A stretch of 64,000 bases of DNA. Source: Chloroflexota bacterium. GTDB lineage: Bacteria > Chloroflexota > Anaerolineae > Aggregatilineales > Phototrophicaceae. Numbering within the stretch: position 1 is the stretch's first letter; each line of letters starts with the position of its first letter. Below the pieces are notes generated by a model that made no database searches, was not told where the DNA came from, and saw only the letters and a program-made list of their open reading frames with translations. The stretch lies in the NCBI GenBank assembly GCA_016223085.1, contig JACRPS010000021.1, positions 62,001 to 126,000 on the forward strand, in the 5' to 3' direction. Of this stretch, positions 17,070 to 26,382 are shown piece by piece. The position numbers and the translations under genes are program-made.

Positions 17070-18209
17070 TTACCACCCCTTGTCGTGCCGGGTGAGCACT
17101 TCCACGCCGTCCGAGGTGATGAGCAGCCCGTCTTCCAGCCGCACGCCGGTTTCACCCGGAAAATAGATACCCGGTTCGAGCATAATCACCATCCCGGCCT
17201 GTAACACGTCGTCGCTGTAGGGCACGATGCGCGGCGCTTCATGGCCGGACACACCCACGCCGTGCCCGGTGTGGTGGGTATGCGCTGGATACCCCGCCTG
17301 TTCGATAAACTCGCGGATGCGGCGGTCCAGGTCCCGCGCCACTATGCCGGGTCGCACCAGCGAGATGCCGTATTCCAGTGCTTCCCGCACCACGCGGTGC
17401 AGCGCCTGCTGGCGCAGCGTCGGTTCGCCGGCGTAGTAGGTGGCGCAGCCATCGCTCCAGTAGCCACCGGGGAAGGCGCTGATGTCCACGATCAGGCTGT
17501 CGCCGGGGTGTAGTTCGTAATCCAGCGGCCAGCCGCCGACATTGTTCGGGCTGCGATAGCCCACCACGCAGTCGTTGCCCAGTGGCACCCGATACCCTGC
17601 CGCCTGATTGATGGCGCTTTCAGCGGCAACCCATACGTCAATCTCCCGCACGCCGGGGCGTGTGGCCTGCCGCGCCGCCGCCTGACCGATGTCACACAGC
17701 GCGAAGTTGCGCCGCAGCAATGCCAGTTCGTCGTCAGTTTTGATCGCCCGCAGCGGCGCCAGCCAGCCGTCTATCGGCACGATCTCCACCTGATCGGACA
17801 GCGCCTCCCGCAGGGCATCGTGCAGGAAGGCGGTCAGCCACTGGCGCTCCATGCCGACCTTACCGGCAGAAGCGCCGGACAGTTTCACTACCGAGCGCAG
17901 TACGTCGGCCAGGTTTTCGGCGGACGTAATCGGGCGTTCGGTGGTATAGCTGCGATAGCTGAGAAGCGCGCAGTCCGGCGGAGCAAACGCGGCAGCGTCA
18001 GCCGCGTGGACATCCTGTACGATCAGGGTGAACTGTCCGCCGTCATACCACACCAGCGGCGGCCCGCCGGAAAACAGATTGGTGCCGGTCTGCACCGGCG
18101 CCACGAAGCCGGTCAGCCAGGTGACGCTGTGCGCGTGCGCGAACAGGGCGCGGTCAAGGCCGCGCGCTTTCAACAAATCGGCGGTTTGCTGGCGCTGCGT
18201 CTGGTGCAT
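17070..18209 (-). CDS. M24-family Xaa-Pro peptidase
   Basis: 379 residues with the creatinase-like N-terminal domain ('LDRALFAHAHSVTWLTGF') and a pita-bread catalytic domain. Metal ligands are recognisable: Asp in 'LIVDISAFPGGYWSDGCATYYAG' (the first D and the second, 11 apart), His in 'THHTGHGVGVSGHEAP', Glu in 'VIMLEPGIYFPGETGV' and Glu in 'RLEDGLLIT'. All five canonical ligands are therefore present, unlike the relaxed set in the M24 protein at 2309. It should be an active Xaa-Pro aminopeptidase/dipeptidase. A convergent + strand kinase ends 133 bases away, with a terminator between them. Confidence 0.9.
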   Translation of the reverse strand: MHQTQRQQTADLLKARGLDRALFAHAHSVTWLTGFVAPVQTGTNLFSGGPPLVWYDGGQFTLIVQDVHAADAAAFAPPDCALLSYRSYTTERPITSAENLADVLRSVVKLSGASAGKVGMERQWLTAFLHDALREALSDQVEIVPIDGWLAPLRAIKTDDELALLRRNFALCDIGQAAARQATRPGVREIDVWVAAESAINQAAGYRVPLGNDCVVGYRSPNNVGGWPLDYELHPGDSLIVDISAFPGGYWSDGCATYYAGEPTLRQQALHRVVREALEYGISLVRPGIVARDLDRRIREFIEQAGYPAHTHHTGHGVGVSGHEAPRIVPYSDDVLQAGMVIMLEPGIYFPGETGVRLEDGLLITSDGVEVLTRHDKGW

Positions 18210-18322
18210 TTCCGGTTTCCTTTGCCTAAAAATGCTTATTTCCGTAAACTGTCTTTGGCTGCGGGACGAACCGAACTAATCTCCACACCAAAAACTGACA
18301 ACGGATAACTGAAAACTGACCG

Positions 18323-19372
18323 CTACTCCAGCGCCGGCGGCATCGGATCGCTGTAAAACTGCTTCGCCCAGTAGCGGTAACGCCCCACCGGCCCGTCGCC
18401 TTCCGCCAGAATTGGCGGCGAAAAATACACCTTGTGCTGCCAGATTTCAAAATCCTGTTGCACGTCGTGTGCCAGTCCGTTGAGTACCGCGCCCGGCAGG
18501 ATGCGATTCAGCAGCGGCGCGGTCAGCCCCGCCGGCAGCAGCCCCAGCAGGGGATGCACCTCGCGCGGGCGGCGCACAATGCGCGTGCTGACGGCAATCC
18601 GCAGCGTGATGCGCTCCACGTCTATTGGCGTGGGTAGCACAAACAGCCGCGCCTGAATATTGAAGCGGGGAATCTCCACCTCGACCAGCGAATACCCCAG
18701 GCCGTAGACGTGGATCGTAAACTGCGACCGGGTGCCGCGCACCAGACCGGCAAACGGCGCCGGTCGGAACATGGCGTAGCGCACTGTCAGGCACGGCCCG
18801 GCGCAGGTCAGGTCGCTTAACATCTGCACGTCGTCGTAGTGATGCACGATGCTTAGGTGGCCGATGTCCACGCTGTTTTCGGTCGTTTCCTGCGGGTGGC
18901 TGTTTAATTCCCACGCGCGCCAGACCAGCGGCGAATACCCGCCGGCGTCCAGCGGTGGCACGTCCCAGTCCGGCACGCGGCCTTCAGCATGGTACCACAC
19001 CAGAATCAGGCCGTTCTGCTCGCGCACTGGCCAGGCGCGTACGACCGCTTTGGGCGGCGGCTTCGTGCCATAGCCGGTGGAGACACATACGCCGTTGACA
19101 TCAAAACAGAAGTAATGGAACGGGCAGCGAATCGTCTCACCCTCGACGGTGCTGGCGTAACCCAGGTGCGCGCCCAGATGCGGGCAGTACGGGTCAATCA
19201 CGCTGACGACACCGGAGCGCGTGCGGAACAGCACCACATCCTGCCCCATAAATGCCCGTGTCAGGACGCTGCCGGGTGGCAGTTCCGCCGTGAACGCCAG
19301 CGCGTACCAGCCGTTCGGATAGGCGGGGAGGCCCTTACTGGACAGGGGGTGCAGCCGCGTTCGGGTTTCCAT
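18323..19372 (-). CDS. Rieske non-heme iron oxygenase, alpha subunit-like
   Basis: The start at 19372 is preferred: GAGGTG lies 9 bases upstream of this ATG. GTG and ATG codons further up in frame (to 19402) are possible. The 349-residue protein has a Rieske [2Fe-2S] site, C63-x-H65 in 'YCPHLGAHLG' and C83-x2-H86 in 'RCPFHYFCFD'. The mononuclear iron site follows as N-x2-D-x2-H-x4-H in 'ENSVDIGHLSIVH'. The C-terminal part resembles steroid or sterol oxygenases (KshA / DAF-36 type) more than aromatic dioxygenases. It should hydroxylate or desaturate a hydrophobic substrate using electrons from a separate reductase, which is not nearby. The divergent patatin gene shares its upstream region. Confidence 0.87.
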   Translation of the reverse strand: METRTRLHPLSSKGLPAYPNGWYALAFTAELPPGSVLTRAFMGQDVVLFRTRSGVVSVIDPYCPHLGAHLGYASTVEGETIRCPFHYFCFDVNGVCVSTGYGTKPPPKAVVRAWPVREQNGLILVWYHAEGRVPDWDVPPLDAGGYSPLVWRAWELNSHPQETTENSVDIGHLSIVHHYDDVQMLSDLTCAGPCLTVRYAMFRPAPFAGLVRGTRSQFTIHVYGLGYSLVEVEIPRFNIQARLFVLPTPIDVERITLRIAVSTRIVRRPREVHPLLGLLPAGLTAPLLNRILPGAVLNGLAHDVQQDFEIWQHKVYFSPPILAEGDGPVGRYRYWAKQFYSDPMPPALE

Positions 19373-19462
19373 TACCATCATCACCTCAGCAACACAAACC
19401 ACCGTCAGAAACTATAATATAGCGTAATTTGCGCCTGACACGACCATCAAAAGGATTTTATC

Positions 19463-20566
19463 GTGCTTAACCTGAACCCGGAACGGAAAAAGCTGATTCT
19501 TTCGATAGACGGCGGTGGGATGCGCGGCACCATTACCATCGCCATGCTGGCCGAACTGGAAGCCATGACCGGCAAAACCTGCCCGGAACTATTTGACATG
19601 GTGGCAGGAACCAGCACCGGCGCGATCATCGCCGCCGGGTTCGGTCTGGGATTGTCGGCGCAGGAGCTGCTGGAAACGGTCTACAAGCGGCGGCTGCCCC
19701 AGGGCTTCCGGTCGCAGCCGCAGGGTATCTGGCTGTGGCTGCGCTATATCGCCGGCGGCCTGCGCTCGTTGTACGATCTGCGACCGTTTTTAGAGTTGCT
19801 TGGCCCGCTGGCGACCGGCAAAAAGATCAGGGATTTGCAGAAACCGATTGTGTTTATGACCACCCGCGACCTGCGGACCAACAACACCTACTACGTCGTC
19901 AGCAAAGGCCCTGGCGCTACGCGCTTCGCCGAGTGGCCAGTCAGCGGTGCGGTGGCCGCCAGCGGCGCCGCGCCTATCTACTTCCCGCCGGTGCTGGGCA
20001 ACCTGATTGACGGCGGCGTAGGGGTGTCCGGCAATCCGGTGCTGGCTGCAACAGTCGAAGCGATGGAGTACATCGGCGCCACGGACGGCTTCACCGACGG
20101 CAACGTGATTCACTATTCGCTCGGCACGGGCTACCGCGCCAATACCCTCGGCAGCGGCGAAGGTAGCCGCCTGTGGCTGTACAACTGGGTGGTGTATATC
20201 ATCTCCGGCTTTCTGGATGACACGGCCTTGCAGCAGGTGTTTAATGCCCGCACCATCTATCGGGGTCGGGTGGATGTGCGCCGTTACAATCCGTTTTTGC
20301 AGGCCGATAGCGTGCGCGACCGGCTGGGCATTGACCTGACCGGCAAACCCGACCCTAAGGGGCTGGAACTCGACGCCTACGCGCCGGAAGAGGTGGACCT
20401 GATGGAGGCGATTGGCCGCGCCTATGCCCGCCGCGTGAACTGGACAGAGGTAGGCTATATGCCCTGGCTGGAAACACCGGACGAATTACACGGCCAGGGC
20501 CGTGACGGCGGCCACCCGCTGCCGGGCATCCTGCCCGTGAACTGGAGAGACAGCCCGTACCGCTGA
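19463..20566 (+). CDS. Patatin-like phospholipase
   Basis: The GTG start at 19463 follows AAAAGGA at good spacing. A TATAAT (19413–19418) lies about 45 bases upstream, with no convincing −35. 367 residues. The oxyanion loop 'DGGGMRG' (about 16–22), nucleophile motif 'GTSTG' (Ser51) and the catalytic Asp in 'LIDGGVG' (near residue 182) give the Ser-Asp dyad of patatins. Members hydrolyse acyl chains of phospholipids or other lipids. There is no signal peptide, so the site is probably cytoplasmic or at the inner membrane face. Patatins also occur as effectors in defence systems (for example in CBASS), but no cyclase or other partner is adjacent, so a housekeeping lipase is more likely. Confidence 0.9.
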   Translation: MLNLNPERKKLILSIDGGGMRGTITIAMLAELEAMTGKTCPELFDMVAGTSTGAIIAAGFGLGLSAQELLETVYKRRLPQGFRSQPQGIWLWLRYIAGGLRSLYDLRPFLELLGPLATGKKIRDLQKPIVFMTTRDLRTNNTYYVVSKGPGATRFAEWPVSGAVAASGAAPIYFPPVLGNLIDGGVGVSGNPVLAATVEAMEYIGATDGFTDGNVIHYSLGTGYRANTLGSGEGSRLWLYNWVVYIISGFLDDTALQQVFNARTIYRGRVDVRRYNPFLQADSVRDRLGIDLTGKPDPKGLELDAYAPEEVDLMEAIGRAYARRVNWTEVGYMPWLETPDELHGQGRDGGHPLPGILPVNWRDSPYR

Positions 20567-20603
20567 TTTGGTATGTCGTTCCTGCTGCCTCATGATAAAC
20601 CGG

Positions 20604-20630
20604 AAGGGACGCGGCGCGGTCGTGTCCCTT
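20604..20630. repeat. Degenerate copy of the intergenic palindrome
   Basis: AAGGGACGCGG on the left and GTCGTGTCCCTT on the right form a decayed version of the 28-bp palindrome family, in the gap between the convergent patatin and DUF4397 genes. Confidence 0.55.
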
Positions 20631-20657
20631 GTGAACACCCAACCAGAAACCCCATCA

Positions 20658-22493
20658 TCAGCCGCCGGGGGCGACGTAACGCGGTAGCGCCAGCGGGCTG
20701 ACCGGCACGCCCAGCCGCGTGATCGCCAGAATATTGGCCGTACCGGAAATCCAGCCTTCCCCGCGCGCGCCGGTGTTCGCGTCAACATACCGCACGCGGA
20801 TCCACTCGCCGTTCAGATCGCGTCCCAGCACTTCCACCTCGGTCGTCTGCGGCAGTTGCGCGATCACACTCGCCTGCGCCGACGGGTTGTTGCGGACACG
20901 CGCCGTCTCCGCGATGACCCGCCCCAGGTACAGCCGGCTCAGGGGAACGCCGCTGCCGTAATCGCTCAGTTCGGCCACCGAAACCGGCGGATTGCCAATG
21001 GGGGACCCCATCACTACGAAGGTATACACCATGCCGTTCACCAGTTGCACGTTGCGCAGCGTACTCAGGTTGGTGTTCAGCCCGGCGGGAATGAAGTTGA
21101 GGGTTGGATACAGGCCGGCAGGCACTTCTGCCTCGCTGGCATCGGCGCCAAAAATGGCGTCATCCACCAACTGCTGCGGCGGTCTGGGCGTGGCTGTTGG
21201 TACATTTGGACGGAGTGTGGGTACCGGCGTGAGCGGCGCCGGCGTGGGCACCACCGGCGCGATCAGCCGCAGCGGCGGGATGTCATTGACCGCGTTAATC
21301 AGCCGGACACGGGCGTAACCGGGCTGGGTCTGGGCGATATTATCCGGCAGCAGCACCATAAACAAACTGCCGCCGGGGGTGTTCACAATCGTCTGGCGGG
21401 CGGTCTCGGTAGAGCCTTCCAGTTCCAGCGCGGCGCTGGTATCGCCGCCGGCAGCGTTCAGCAGCAGCAGCGTCCAGTTGGTCTGGCGGCGATTGTCTTC
21501 CGTGATGGTGAATTCCGCCTGACCCAGCGGCGTGGACTGCGGCCCGGCGCCTACCCGGCGCAGCGTAATCACGTGGCTGTAGGATTTCAGCCCCAGGTAT
21601 TCGGTCACGCGGCTGTAATTCATACGCTCCGCAACCAGCCGGCCATCAATATACAGATCGAGAACGGCGGTGTTCGGCGCGGCGTGAACCAGCCGCAGGC
21701 GCAGCCCATCCGGCGGCGGGTCAACCGGCGCGCTGATGATGAAGGCGCGCGGCTGTGGAACTGCCGCCTGTACGGCTGGCTGGCCGGTCGTCTGCGAAAT
21801 GACCGGCTGCATATCGGGAACGACGACAATCGTGTACAGCGTACTGGCGTAAACACTGAAATCGCCCAGTCGCGCCAGCACGGTCAAATCCGGGCTGACA
21901 GCGTCAACCAGCGCCAATGAGTACAGGTGAGCCGCGATGTCTACCGTGCCATAAGGCTGCTCCAGTGCCACCTGATGCAGCAGCGACTCCCGTGACGGAT
22001 AGGCGATACTGATAACCGGCGGTGAACCCACTGCCAGATGCACCGCGGTCAGCCGCGCCTTACCCAGTTCAAGCGGGCTGCGGTCGTCATCCATGACGTA
22101 AAAGGCTCCGGTTTGCTCGTACTGAGGCGTAAATCCCTCGGTCGCAAACTGTTTCTGGTAAGCAATGGCCGTTTCGCTCTGGTTGGGCGCCAGGTCAACC
22201 AGCACATCGGCCACCGGCGCGGATAACGGGTCAGAATCCGGCGGGCGCACTGACAGACTATGCCGGCCAGCCGGGACCGCAAAGTACGGTGTGGCGGCTT
22301 CCGGCTCCAGGGCAAACGCCACCCGCGCGCCGTCGAGATACACATCTACCGGCCCCAGCCCGACCAGGGCATTAACGACGCGCAGATGGGCCAGGTTGAT
22401 CGGCGGCGTAGGCTGAGCCAACGCGGGCAGCACCAGCGCCAACAGCAGCAGGAACACCATAGTTCGAATGATCGGTTTGATCGGCAACATCAA
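20658..22493 (-). CDS. Secreted DUF4397 protein with C-terminal SH3-like domain
   Basis: 611 residues with an N-terminal signal peptide ('VFLLLLALVLPALAQP', cleavage after ALA near residue 26). Repeated DUF4397-type beta domains follow, recognisable by phrases such as 'LRVVNALVGLGPVDVYLDG' and 'LRLVHAAPNTAVLDLYIDG'. After a Pro-Thr linker (about 415–445) comes another such module. The C-terminal ~70 residues form a bacterial SH3-like domain ('ARVRNNPSAQASVIAQLPQTTEVEVLGR', 'GEWIRVRYV', 'GEGWISG'), which often binds cell-wall peptides. It should be a surface adhesion or envelope protein; no enzyme motif is seen. It is the last gene of a three-gene minus-strand operon, 11 bases after the lipoprotein gene. 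Confidence 0.8.
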   Translation of the reverse strand: MMLPIKPIIRTMVFLLLLALVLPALAQPTPPINLAHLRVVNALVGLGPVDVYLDGARVAFALEPEAATPYFAVPAGRHSLSVRPPDSDPLSAPVADVLVDLAPNQSETAIAYQKQFATEGFTPQYEQTGAFYVMDDDRSPLELGKARLTAVHLAVGSPPVISIAYPSRESLLHQVALEQPYGTVDIAAHLYSLALVDAVSPDLTVLARLGDFSVYASTLYTIVVVPDMQPVISQTTGQPAVQAAVPQPRAFIISAPVDPPPDGLRLRLVHAAPNTAVLDLYIDGRLVAERMNYSRVTEYLGLKSYSHVITLRRVGAGPQSTPLGQAEFTITEDNRRQTNWTLLLLNAAGGDTSAALELEGSTETARQTIVNTPGGSLFMVLLPDNIAQTQPGYARVRLINAVNDIPPLRLIAPVVPTPAPLTPVPTLRPNVPTATPRPPQQLVDDAIFGADASEAEVPAGLYPTLNFIPAGLNTNLSTLRNVQLVNGMVYTFVVMGSPIGNPPVSVAELSDYGSGVPLSRLYLGRVIAETARVRNNPSAQASVIAQLPQTTEVEVLGRDLNGEWIRVRYVDANTGARGEGWISGTANILAITRLGVPVSPLALPRYVAPGG

Positions 22494-22504
22494 AGGCGCT
22501 CCTG

Positions 22505-24658
22505 TTACGGCTGCAACGTGGCTGTCGGCGTCATATCCGGCGGGGCGATCTTCATCACCGCAAACGCTTCAATGCCGTTGCCGGGGCACGACCCGGCTAC
22601 GCAGACGCGAATGGTATGCAGGCCGGTTGAGATATTGGCGGGCAGATTGACAACGGTCATGATCGCGCCGTCAGCAGTGGTGATGCCGGAATGGATAGCG
22701 CTTTCCAGATTATTATCCAGATAGACGCCATACGGTCGCGCTGCCGGGAAACCCTGACCAAAGAGCAGGATGCTTCCGCGTGTCGTGTTTGGCGGTGCCG
22801 GGTCTACCGCCAATGACGGCGGCGGGAAACTGGGCGTATTGGTCGGGCGCGGCGTGTTAGTTGGCAGCGGCGTCCGCGTTGGCGTGGGTGAACTTACCCG
22901 TGTGGGCGTGGCGGTGATGACCGGGGCAATGGCCGTTAAGGTCGCTGCGACGGCTTCCGATATGGCTGCCGGGTCGCTGCTGCTGGTTGCCCGCACCCGC
23001 GTCTGCTGAACCAGTTCCAGCCGCGCTGAACCAGCTTCAGCCCCGGGCAGAACGATAAAATCGTACAGGGAGCCGGCGGTTAGCTGGACATTGTTCATCT
23101 CTGCGATAACATTGCGCGTGCCGCTGAGGACAACGCGCACGTCCACCACAGTGGGAGAGCGCGGGACATAGGCTCCAACCGTGTTAAATTCGGCCTCGGC
23201 CACTTTAACAAAAGGCTCTCTTGGCACAGGAGTTGGGGTTGGCATACCGGCTGCTAGCACAAAGGGCGGCTGCGGCCTTATCGCACTCATTTCCAGGCTG
23301 AGTGGAATCACCCCCGGCAGCGCGTGAATCAGCCGTATCTGGCTGTTGATCGTCGAGGGCGGAGCGTCTTGGGAATACACCTTAACATCGAACTGGATAC
23401 CGGCTTCCGTCGGGTTATCGTAGAGTACAAGGATTTTGTCAGCCTGCTGTTCAGGTGTATCCCAGGGAGGCAGGTCGGCGAAGTAGGAATCCGTTTCCTC
23501 CTGATTGAGAACAACCAGCCGGTTGCCCAACGTGGACAGGGGGAACGGGTCGGAAATGCCAATGGGCAGCGAATAAAACTGCACTTTGTCATTCAGTTTT
23601 ACGGCCATCGGCCCAATGCTCTCGGCGATATTGACCAGCCGGGCATGAACTTCGGTTGGCAGCGTGCGTGTTTCGCCGCTGAACAGCATCATGTCGGTGA
23701 GCGCGTCTGCCGACGGCACCAGCACCAGCAGGTAGCTCACCCGGTTACCAAAACTGACTGGCGGCAGACTGCCGAGTAGCACGGACGAATCTGTCACATC
23801 GTACAGATCAAGGATATAGTTTGCGCCCATTGGCACGTCAAATGAACCGGCCACGTGGTTAAATTGCAGATTGTATGCCAGTGCCCGCCCGGTATCTGGC
23901 ATCAGGATGTTCACCGGCAGCAGTTCCGGGTTGACATGCACCAGCGTCAGCCGGGCTATGCCATCCGGCAGCGGAGCGGCGCTTTCGGGCACGGTGATCA
24001 GCCGCAGCCCTTCGCTGGTTTCACCCAGCACCAGCGTCGTGTTTTCCCCTGGCGCGACCGGCACAACCTCACTGAAGTCCGGCGGACCGGGGTTTTCAGT
24101 TGTCACCGGCTGGTCCGGGTTGGCCGCCCGCAGCACCACCTGAACGCTGCCCGGCGCAACCTGCAGGAAGCCGGTCTGCTGGCCGCTGGCAAGGGCACGC
24201 TGCACGGGTTCGCCGTTGAGGTACACATCAAACGTTGCAGGTGTGTTATCCGGCGTCCCCACCCAGGCATGAACAACCCGCACCCAGCCGGGTAAGTCGG
24301 CAGCCACGCTATCCGGTGTTGTGGTCAGATAAGGGGCGTAAGTTGGCGTGGGGGTGATCGTCGGCGTAAAGGTGGGTGTCGGCGTGGTGGCCTGCGTCGG
24401 ACGCGCCGCCAGGGTTGGATTGGGCGTTGGCGTGGGACTGGGCGTCAGCGTGACTCCTCCCAGCGCCAGCGCCGTTTCGGTCGCGCCGATGTGGACTTGC
24501 GCCGTGCCGGTGAGCGCCTGGGCAACGGCGTCATTCAGCGCGGCGGTGTCATCAACGGCGGTAATGACAACCGTAATCAGTGGAACAGTTGGCATGGCGG
24601 TCGAGTCGCACGCTGCCGCCAGTAACGATAGAATGAGCACAACCAGCAGTAAACGCAT
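22505..24658 (-). CDS. DUF4397 repeat lipoprotein
   Basis: 717 residues. The N-terminus 'MRLLLVVLILSLLAAAC' is a lipoprotein signal with Cys17 as the likely lipidated residue. A Pro-Thr-rich linker (about 74–108) leads into several DUF4397-like domains ('VRVVHAWVGTPDNTPATFDVYLNG', 'LTLVHVNPELLPVNILM', 'ARLVNIAESIGPMAVKLND', 'IRLIHALPGVIPLSLEM'). A second Pro-Thr linker (about 600–625) follows, then an Ig-like C-terminal domain ('GSILLFGQGFPAARPYGVYLDN'). The architecture suggests an elongated surface protein with flexible stalks. Function unknown beyond this. It sits between the LysM protein and its DUF4397-SH3 relative, with 11-bp gaps, so the three are probably made together. Confidence 0.8.
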   Translation of the reverse strand: MRLLLVVLILSLLAAACDSTAMPTVPLITVVITAVDDTAALNDAVAQALTGTAQVHIGATETALALGGVTLTPSPTPTPNPTLAARPTQATTPTPTFTPTITPTPTYAPYLTTTPDSVAADLPGWVRVVHAWVGTPDNTPATFDVYLNGEPVQRALASGQQTGFLQVAPGSVQVVLRAANPDQPVTTENPGPPDFSEVVPVAPGENTTLVLGETSEGLRLITVPESAAPLPDGIARLTLVHVNPELLPVNILMPDTGRALAYNLQFNHVAGSFDVPMGANYILDLYDVTDSSVLLGSLPPVSFGNRVSYLLVLVPSADALTDMMLFSGETRTLPTEVHARLVNIAESIGPMAVKLNDKVQFYSLPIGISDPFPLSTLGNRLVVLNQEETDSYFADLPPWDTPEQQADKILVLYDNPTEAGIQFDVKVYSQDAPPSTINSQIRLIHALPGVIPLSLEMSAIRPQPPFVLAAGMPTPTPVPREPFVKVAEAEFNTVGAYVPRSPTVVDVRVVLSGTRNVIAEMNNVQLTAGSLYDFIVLPGAEAGSARLELVQQTRVRATSSSDPAAISEAVAATLTAIAPVITATPTRVSSPTPTRTPLPTNTPRPTNTPSFPPPSLAVDPAPPNTTRGSILLFGQGFPAARPYGVYLDNNLESAIHSGITTADGAIMTVVNLPANISTGLHTIRVCVAGSCPGNGIEAFAVMKIAPPDMTPTATLQP

Positions 24659-24669
24659 GGCAATTCCGT

Positions 24670-25203
24670 TCAGGATGCTGTGAGTACGATGGGAATAAAC
24701 ACAATATCGCCGGGAATGAGACCGCGTGAGGCCAGCACGGGGTTATCCTGTTTCAGCAGATCCAGCGGCACATCGTAGAATTTGGACAGGGCATCAAGGG
24801 TATCGCCAACAAGCGCCGTGTGAAGCTGAAACCGGCGCGGCGGATTCAAGAACTGCACCCCTTCCGGGATGATGACGGCCTCGCCATTGCCAAACTCAAC
24901 ATCCGGCAGCAGCCCGTTTGCCATCCGCACGACGTCCAGCGTTGTATTGTAGCGCGCGGCAACATCTGCCAACGCTTCGTCCGGCGCTACCCGTACCAGC
25001 CGATAGTGGGACAGACTGCTTTCGGCGGTACGGGTAGCGTCATACAGCGCGTAGGCGACTGCCGTCTGCACTTCCATCGTCACCCGCAGCCGGTAGGCCT
25101 CCTGCTGGCGTTTTTTGTCTTCCGATAACATCAGCAGTGCCAGCCCGGCAAAAACAGCCACGACGAGCAGCAGCAGCACAAGCTGGCGCAACCAACGGAT
25201 CAT
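24670..25203 (-). CDS. Membrane-anchored double LysM protein
   Basis: 177 residues. It has one N-terminal membrane segment ('QLVLLLLVVAVFAGLALLML', about 7–26) followed by a basic stretch and a short coiled region. Two LysM modules follow: about 67–115 ('YRLVRVAPDEALADVAARYN…VVIIPEG'-like) and about 127–174 ('HTALVGDTLDALSKFYDVPLD…GDIVFIPI'-like). LysM domains bind N-acetylglucosamine-containing glycans such as peptidoglycan. It is the first gene of the surface operon and could fix the two DUF4397 proteins to the envelope; that is inference from context. Confidence 0.82.
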   Translation of the reverse strand: MIRWLRQLVLLLLVVAVFAGLALLMLSEDKKRQQEAYRLRVTMEVQTAVAYALYDATRTAESSLSHYRLVRVAPDEALADVAARYNTTLDVVRMANGLLPDVEFGNGEAVIIPEGVQFLNPPRRFQLHTALVGDTLDALSKFYDVPLDLLKQDNPVLASRGLIPGDIVFIPIVLTAS

Positions 25204-25275
25204 ATATCCTCAGGCGTGGTAACCGGTGGAAAGAATCTCAACAACTGAACAACGCACAAAGCGGCATCCTGATTT

Positions 25276-25304
25276 AAAATAGCACATGTGAGATAGGTGG
25301 GCAA
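25276..25304 (-). promoter_or_regulatory. Promoter of the LysM/DUF4397 operon
   Basis: On the minus strand, TTGCCC (25304–25299) and TATTTT (25281–25276) are exactly 17 bases apart, about 73 bases upstream of the LysM start. The spacer contains the palindrome CACATGTG. The rest of this 153-bp divergent gap shows a GGGGAGGGGA ribosome-binding site for the GHMP gene. Confidence 0.5.
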
Positions 25305-25356
25305 GAACAGCGTCTGACAGGTTAGAATTATCTCATCTAATGACGGGGAGGGGAGC

Positions 25357-26382
25357 TTGCTGCTCATCGCGCGGTCGCCGGTTCGGATTAGCCTCGGTGG
25401 AGGCGGCACCGATTTGCCGGCTTATTACAACCAGTTTGGCGGGGCGGTCATCAGCACCGCCATCAACCGTTACATTTATACGTTCATCTCGCGCGGGGTG
25501 GGAAATGCGCTCCAGGTGATCTCCTCAGATTTCCGCGTGTTTTACCGCCACGAAGCCGGCAACGAGTTTGCTACCGACGGCGAACTGGGGCTGGCGAAGG
25601 CTGTCATCCGTGAGTTTGGCGGCACGGACGGCGTGGACATCTTTCTGGCGTCACAGATTCCGCCTGGAACCGGGCTGGGTGGGTCGGGCGCGGTGGCGGT
25701 CTCCATGATTACTGCGCTGGCGGCTTGGCACGGGCGCAGCCTGAGCAAGCAGGAAATCGCTGAGATGGCCTGCGACATCAGTATCAACAAGCTGGGGCTG
25801 CCCAGCGGCAAACAGGACGAATACGGCTCCGCGATGGGCGGCCTGAACCAGATCATCTTTCAACAGGATGGCACGCGGGTGAAGCCGGTTATTCTGCCAC
25901 CGGCGACCCTGGATACGCTGCAAAAGCGCCTGATGCTGTTTTTCACCGGCAAGTCGCGCAATTCCGAGAAAATCCTCAAAAGCCAGTCTAACGCCAGCCG
26001 CAACCAGGACCCGGCGACGCTGGAACGGATGCACCGCATCAAGGCGCTGGGGCAGGACATTTACGAAGCCATCCAGCGGGGCGACCTCGACGGCTTCGCC
26101 GACCTGCTGCACCAGTCCTGGCAGCAAAAACGCGGCGTCGCCACCGACGTTACCAACAGCCAGATTGACATGGCCTACGATCTGGCTCGGCAGAACGGCG
26201 CGCTGGGTGGCAAGATCACCGGTGCGGGCGGTGGTGGCTTTCTGCTGCTGTACTGCCACGAGGACAAACAGGAGGCAGTAACCCGCGCGCTGCTGCCGCT
26301 GAACCTGTACCGCATGGATTTTTGCTTCGACTTCAACGGAGCGCAGGTGCTACTGGACCAGCGGGTGGCGGTAGGCGGCTGA
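25357..26382 (+). CDS. GHMP-family sugar kinase (heptose-7-phosphate kinase-like)
   Basis: The start is TTG at 25357, immediately after a purine-rich GGGGAGGGGA site; the nearby ATG at 25340 is out of frame. 341 residues. The protein begins 'ARSPVRISLGGGGTDLPAYY', the galactose-binding-like start of HddA/FkbP-type kinases. It contains 'IPPGTGLGGSGAVAVSMI' (GHMP ATP-binding loop PxxxGLGxSxA) and 'KITGAGGGGFLLLY' at the C-terminal motif 3. HddA relatives phosphorylate D-glycero-D-manno-heptose 7-phosphate at C1, for nucleotide-activated heptose in surface glycans. No other heptose gene is present, so another sugar is possible. The stop overlaps the next ATG by one base. Confidence 0.85.
   Translation: MLLIARSPVRISLGGGGTDLPAYYNQFGGAVISTAINRYIYTFISRGVGNALQVISSDFRVFYRHEAGNEFATDGELGLAKAVIREFGGTDGVDIFLASQIPPGTGLGGSGAVAVSMITALAAWHGRSLSKQEIAEMACDISINKLGLPSGKQDEYGSAMGGLNQIIFQQDGTRVKPVILPPATLDTLQKRLMLFFTGKSRNSEKILKSQSNASRNQDPATLERMHRIKALGQDIYEAIQRGDLDGFADLLHQSWQQKRGVATDVTNSQIDMAYDLARQNGALGGKITGAGGGGFLLLYCHEDKQEAVTRALLPLNLYRMDFCFDFNGAQVLLDQRVAVGG

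Noticed and set aside
19463-20566. Patatin as an effector of a cyclic-nucleotide defence system
   Set aside because: No nucleotidyltransferase or other partner lies beside it; the neighbours are a Rieske oxygenase and surface proteins.
20856-21920. 354-codon + strand open frame
   Set aside because: Entirely opposite the DUF4397-SH3 gene; the translation is Arg/Gln/His-rich without any motif.
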